Origin: Henricia sp. BOLD:AAB3569
Taxonomy: Eukaryota > Echinodermata > Asteroidea > Spinulosida > Echinasteridae
Direction of reading: 5' to 3'
Assembly: GCA_037783545.1 (NCBI GenBank)
Contig: JBBELK010000393.1
Location: forward strand, 62,001 to 126,000
DNA length: 64,000 bases
Shown here: positions 59,701-64,000 of the stretch, in pieces
How the letters are laid out: every line of letters begins with the position of its first letter
Position numbering within the stretch: position 1 is the first letter of the stretch
Notes under the pieces: model-generated
Seen by the model: only the letters and a program-made list of their open reading frames with translations
What the model was told of the DNA's origin: nothing
Database searches by the model: none
Position numbers and translations under genes: made by a program

Positions 59701-60937
59701 AATTTTGCATGACAAGTGCGGAATATATACAGTTTGGAGCATGCAAAATCTGAAGTTGGTTGGAAAATTCCTTGATTTCAAAATTTGCCGGCATTTGGGA
59801 CACACTTTGACCTAATTCCCGTCACAATCTGGGGTGAGTCAACGGCCGTACAAATGTACACCAGCGCGGCGCAGGGTGTCCCAACAGCCACGGTTAGGGG
59901 AATAACCACGCAGCCGAGCTCCGTTTTCCCTAAACTCTGAAATTTCTCCGTCATTTCCCAGCGAAAATCTGTCAATTTTGCATGACAAGTGCGGAATATA
60001 TACAGTTTGGAGCATGCAAAATTTGAAGTTGGTTGGAAAATTCCTTGATTTCCAAATTTGCCGGCATTTGGGACACACTTTGACCTAATTCCCGTCACAA
60101 TCTGGGGTGAGTCAACGGCCGTACAAATGTACACCAGCGCGGCGCAGGGTGTCCCAACAGCCACGGTTAGGGGAATAACCACGCAGCCGAGCTCCGTTTT
60201 CCCTAAACTCTGAAATTTCTCCGTCATTTCCTAGCGAAAATCTGTCAATTTTGCATGACAAGTGCGGAATATATACAGTTTGGAGCATGCAAAATTTGAA
60301 GTTGGTTGGAAAATTCCTTGATTTCCAAATTTGCCGGCATTTGGGACACACTTTGACCTAATTCCCGTCACAATCTGGGGTGAGTCAACGGCCGTACAAA
60401 TGTACACCAGCGCATGCGCATGGTGTCCCAACAGCCACGGTTAGGGGAATAACCACGCAGCCGAGCTCCGTTTTCCCTAAACTCTGAAATTTATCCGTCA
60501 TTTCCCAGCGAAAATCTGTCAATTTTGCATGACAAGTGCGGAATATATACAGTTTGGAGCATGCAAAATTTGAAGTTGGTTGGAAAATTCCTTGATTTCC
60601 AAATTTGCCGGCATTTGGAACACACTTTGACCTAATTGCCGTCACAATCTGGGGCGAGTCAACGGCCGTACAAATGTACACCAGCGCGGCGCATGCGCAG
60701 GGTGTCCCAACAGCCACGGTTAGGGGAATAATCACGCAGCCGAGCTCCGTTTTCCCTAAACTCTGAAATTTCTCCGTCATTTCCCAGCGAAAATCTGTCA
60801 ATTTTGCATGACAAGTGCGGAATATATACAGTTTGGAGCATGCAAAATTTGAAGTTGGTTGGAAAATTCCTTGATTTCCAAATTTGCCGGCATTTGGGAC
60901 ACACTTTGACCTAATTCCCGTCACAATCTGGGGTGAG
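56794..60937 (+). repeat. Mixed block of long and TAG-marked monomers
   Basis: 56794 (279; CAGCACAAA) is followed by 57073 (CGAG; CCACTGTTAG, TTTCCTAGCG, TGCCGACA), 57352 (GGGATGAG; GGTGCCCC, AATCTGAAG), 57625, 57898 (CCCTCAACTC, TTTATCC, AATTGCCGTC) and five long copies 58171-59565, with CGAG before 58171 and 58729. 59287, 59566 and 59839 repeat the opening phrase. Then come 60112 (TTTCCTAGCG), 60385 (274) and 60659 (CGAG; AATCACG). AATTGCCGTC precedes a CGAG monomer in all four of its occurrences (before 54859, 56515, 58171, 60659). Confidence 0.8.
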
Positions 60938-62041
60938 TCAACGGCCGTACAAATGTACACCAGCGCGGCGCATGCGCAGGGTGTCCCAACAGCCACGGTT
61001 AGGGGAATAACCACGCAGCCGAGCTCCGTTTTCCCTAAACTCTGAAATTTCTCCGTCATTTCCCAGCGAAAATCTGTCAATTTTGCATGACAAGTGCGGA
61101 ATATATACAGTTTGGAGCATGCAAAATTTGAAGTTGGTTGGAAAATTCCTTGATTTCCAAATTTTCCGGCATTTGGGACACACTTTGACCTAATTCCCGT
61201 CACAATCTGGGGTGAGTCAACGGCCGTACAAATGTACACCAGCGCGGCGCAGGGTGTCCCAACAGCCACGGTTAGGGGAATAACCACGCAGCCGAGCTCC
61301 GTTTTCCCTAAACTCTGAAATTTCTCCGTCATTTCCCACCGAAAATCTGTCAATTTTGCATGACAAGTGCGGAATATATACAGTTTGGAGCATGCAAAAT
61401 TTGAAGTTGGTTGGAAAATTCCTTGATTTCCAAATTTGCCGGCATTTGGGACACACTTTGACCTAATTCCCGTCACAATCTGGGGTGAGTCAACGGCCGT
61501 ACAAATGTACACCAGCGCGGCGCATGCGCAGGGTGTCCCAACAGCCACGGTTAGGGGAATAACCACGCAGCCGAGCTCCGTTTTCCCTAAACTCTGAAAT
61601 TTCTCCGTCATTTCCCAGCGAAAATCTGTCAATTTTGCATGACAAGTGCGTACTATATACAGTTTGGAGCATGCAAAATTTGAAGTTGGTTGGAAAATTC
61701 CTTGATTTCCAAATTTGCCGGCATTTGGGACACACTTTGACCTAATTCCCGTCACAATCTGGGGTGAGTCAACGGCCGTAGAAATGTACACCAGCGCGGC
61801 GCAGGGTGTCCCAACAGCCACGGTTAGGGGAATAACCACGCAGCCGAGCTCCGTTTTCTCTAAACTCTGAAATTTCTCCGTCATTTCCCAGCGAAAATCT
61901 GTCAATTTTGCATGACAAGTGCGGAATATATACAGTTTGGAGCATGCAAAATTTGAAGTTGGTTGGAAAATTCCTTGATTTCCAAATTTGCCGGCATTTG
62001 GGACACACTTTGACCTAATTCCCGTCACAATCTGGGGTGAG
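60938..62041 (+). repeat. Four-monomer unit, copy 1 (1104 bp)
   Basis: 60938 (279; ATTTTCCGG), 61217 (CCCACCGAAA), 61490 (279; GTGCGTACTATAT) and 61769 (CCGTAGAAATG, TTTTCTCTAAAC). The same four private markers follow in the next 1104 bp. Confidence 0.9.
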
Positions 62042-63145
62042 TCAACGGCCGTACAAATGTACACCAGCGCGGCGCATGCGCAGGGTGTCCCAACAGCCAC
62101 GGTTAGGGGAATAACCACGCAGCCGAGCTCCGTTTTCCCTAAACTCTGAAATTTCTCCGTCATTTCCCAGCGAAAATCTGTCAATTTTGCATGACAAGTG
62201 CGGAATATATACAGTTTGGAGCATGCAAAATTTGAAGTTGGTTGGAAAATTCCTTGATTTCCAAATTTTCCGGCATTTGGGACACACTTTGACCTAATTC
62301 CCGTCACAATCTGGGGTGAGTCAACGGCCGTACAAATGTACACCAGCGCGGCGCAGGGTGTCCCAACAGCCACGGTTAGGGGAATAACCACGCCACCGAG
62401 CTCCGTTTTCCCTAAACTCTGAAATTTCTCCGTCATTTCCCACCGAAAATCTGTCAATTTTGCATGACAAGTGCGGAATATATACAGTTTGGAGCATGCA
62501 AAATTTGAAGTTGGTTGGAAAATTCCTTGATTTCCAAATTTGCCGGCATTTGGGACACACTTTGACCTAATTCCCGTCACAATCTGGGGTGAGTCAACGG
62601 CCGTACAAATGTACACCAGCGCGGCGCATGCGCAGGGTGTCCCAACAGCCACGGTTAGGGGAATAACCACGCAGCCGAGCTCCGTTTTCCCTAAACTCTG
62701 AAATTTCTCCGTCATTTCCCAGCGAAAATCTGTCAATTTTGCATGACAAGTGCGGACTATATACAGTTTGGAGCATGCAAAATTTGAAGTTGGTTGGAAA
62801 ATTCCTTGATTTCCAAATTTGCCGGCATTTGGGACACACTTTGACCTAATTCCCGTCACAATCTGGGGTGAGTCAACGGCCGTAGAAATGTACACCAGCG
62901 CGGCGCAGGGTGTCCCAACAGCCACGGTTAGGGGAATAACCACGCAGCCGAGCTCCGTTTTCTCTAAACTCTGAAATTTCTCCGTCATTTCCCAGCGAAA
63001 ATCTGTCAATTTTGCATGACAAGTGCGGAATATATACAGTTTGGAGCATGCAAAATTTGAAGTTGGTTGGAAAATTCCTTGATTTCCAAATTTGCCGGCA
63101 TTTGGGACACACTTTGACCTAATTCCCGTCACAATCTGGGGTGAG
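62042..63145 (+). repeat. Four-monomer unit, copy 2 (1104 bp)
   Basis: 62042, 62321, 62594 and 62873 repeat 60938-62041. Differences seen are CGCCACCGAG in 62321 against CGCAGCCGAG, and GTGCGGACTATAT in 62594 against GTGCGTACTATAT. The unit is unrelated by markers to the equal-length 1104-bp unit at 22916. Confidence 0.9.
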
Positions 63146-64000
63146 TCAACGGCCGTACAAATGTACACCAGCGCGGCGCAGGGTGTCCCAACAGCCACGG
63201 TTAGGGGAATAACCACGCAGCCGAGCTCCGTTTTCCCTAAACTCTGAAATTTCTCCGTCATTTCCCAGCGAAAATCTGTCAATTTTGCATGACAAGTGCG
63301 GAATATATACAGTTTGGAGCATGGAAAATTTGAAGTTGGTTGGAAAATTCCTTGATTTCCAAATTTGCCGGCATTTGGGACACACTTTGACCTAATTCCC
63401 GTCACAATCTGGGGTGAGTCAACGGCCGTACAAATGTACACCAGCGCGGCGCATGCGCAGGGTGTCCCAACAGCCACGGTTAGGGGAATAACCACGCAGC
63501 CGAGCTCCGTTTTCCCTAAACTCTGAAATTTCTCCGTCATTTCCCAGCGAAAATCTGTAAATTTTGCATGACAAGTGCGGAATATATACAGTTTGGAGCA
63601 TGCAAAATTTGAAGTTGGTTGGAAAATTCCTTGATTTCCAAATTTGCCGGCATTTGGGACACACTTTGACCTAATTCCCGTCATAATCTGGGGTGAGTCA
63701 ACGGCCGTACAAATGTACACCAGCGCGGCGCAGGGTGTCCCAACAGCCACGGTTAGGGGAATAACGACGCAGCCGAGCTCCGTTTTCCCTAAACTCTGAA
63801 ATTTCTCCGTCATTTCCCAGCGAAAATCTGTCAATTTTGCATGACAAGTGCGGAATATATACAGTTTGGAGCATGCAAAATTTGAAGTTGGTTGGAAAAT
63901 TCCTTGATTTCCAAATTTTCCGGCATTTGGGACACACTTTGACCTAATTCCCGTCACAATCTGGGGTGAGTCAACGGCCGTACAAATGTACACCAGCGCG
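63146..64000 (+). repeat. Right-edge monomers
   Basis: 63146 (GCATGGAAAATT), 63419 (279; CTGTAAATT), 63698 (preceded by GTCATAATC; AACGACGCAG, ATTTTCCGG) and the first 30 bases of another copy at 63971. The private single changes suggest no further close duplicate inside the window. The array clearly continues to the right. Confidence 0.85.

Larger units (their letters stand above)
1..64000 (+). repeat. Tandem satellite array, 273/279-bp monomer
   Basis: The window consists only of head-to-tail copies of one monomer, phased here on the t of TGAGTCA position 5. There are 232 complete monomers from 20 to 63970 and partial copies at both edges. Lengths are 273 bp (123 copies), 279 bp (95) and 14 others: 277 (4), 280 (4), 274 (3), 275, 276 and 266. 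Copies differ by only a few bases each and are never inverted. No unique sequence, transposon or gene interrupts the array. The monomer matches no named satellite family that I recognise. A nuclear eukaryotic array, centromeric or heterochromatic, is the inference; the sequence alone does not prove location. Both array ends lie outside the window. Confidence 0.98.

Noticed and set aside
1..64000. CRISPR array
   Set aside because: The repeat is 273-279 bp with no unique spacers; CRISPR repeats are far shorter and alternate with unrelated spacers.
1..64000. rDNA spacer subrepeats
   Set aside because: No rRNA sequence, promoter or terminator is seen in 64 kb, and rDNA spacers would be interrupted by rRNA genes well within that distance.
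1..64000. Transposon or LTR insertion inside the array
   Set aside because: Monomer starts tile the window exactly, with no residual unique sequence, target-site duplication or inverted copy.

Overview
The whole 64 kb window is one uninterrupted head-to-tail satellite array. I count 232 complete monomers, all in the same orientation, between position 20 and 63970, plus a 19-base tail at the left edge and a 30-base head at the right edge. Counting each monomer from the t of the conserved TGAGTCA motif (motif position 5), 123 monomers are exactly 273 bp, 95 are exactly 279 bp and 14 have other lengths (266, 274, 275, 276, 277 or 280 bp). These add up exactly to the window length. I found no gene, RNA gene, transposon, CRISPR array or unique spacer. 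The array runs off both ends, so its true size and flanks are unknown. The organism cannot be named. A kilobase-scale homogenised array with higher-order duplication points to a eukaryotic nuclear chromosome, probably centromeric, pericentromeric or other heterochromatin.

The short (273 bp) consensus has 129 G+C (47%) and 14 CpG against about 15 expected, so CpG is not depleted. Its first 90 bp are about 60% G+C and the rest about 41%. It is rich in dyad symmetry: GTACA-aa-TGTAC, GGTTA-6 nt-TAACC, an 11-bp inverted repeat AATTTTGCATG/CATGCAAAATT with a 28-nt loop, GGAA-aa-TTCC and TGCCGGCA. The 279-bp form differs mainly by a 6-bp insertion that creates the perfect palindrome GCGCATGCGC. About 100 of 232 monomers carry it, and it matches the core of the animal NRF1 site.

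The array is a mosaic of higher-order units recognised by shared diagnostic changes. From left to right: a lead-in block (1-2496); a 2196-bp eight-monomer unit (2497-6069); a 2.5-2.8 kb unit in two copies (6070-11333); long-form blocks and a five-monomer repeat (11334-16870); a short-form block (16871-19612); an 825/828-bp duplication (19613-21265); a four-monomer cassette (21545-22642); a 1104-bp duplication (22916-25123); 15 consecutive long-class monomers with 1395-bp repeats (25124-29309); 1383/1941-bp units (28473-33179); an apparently perfect 825-bp duplication (33180-34829); a large short-form domain with 819-, 1371- and 1098-bp units (34830-50169); and a right-hand domain of 2.2, 1.65 and 1.1 kb units (50170-63145). 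The same cassettes recur tens of kb apart, as expected from repeated unequal exchange and conversion.

Long open frames on the minus strand (up to 2046 codons) arise because 273 and 279 are both multiples of three. In-frame stops, frameshifting monomers and mostly amino-acid-changing variation argue against coding. The most interesting signals are the palindrome-bearing long monomer class, its complete linkage to the upstream TGAGTCA/CGAGTCA polymorphism, and hybrid monomers that record unequal crossover.
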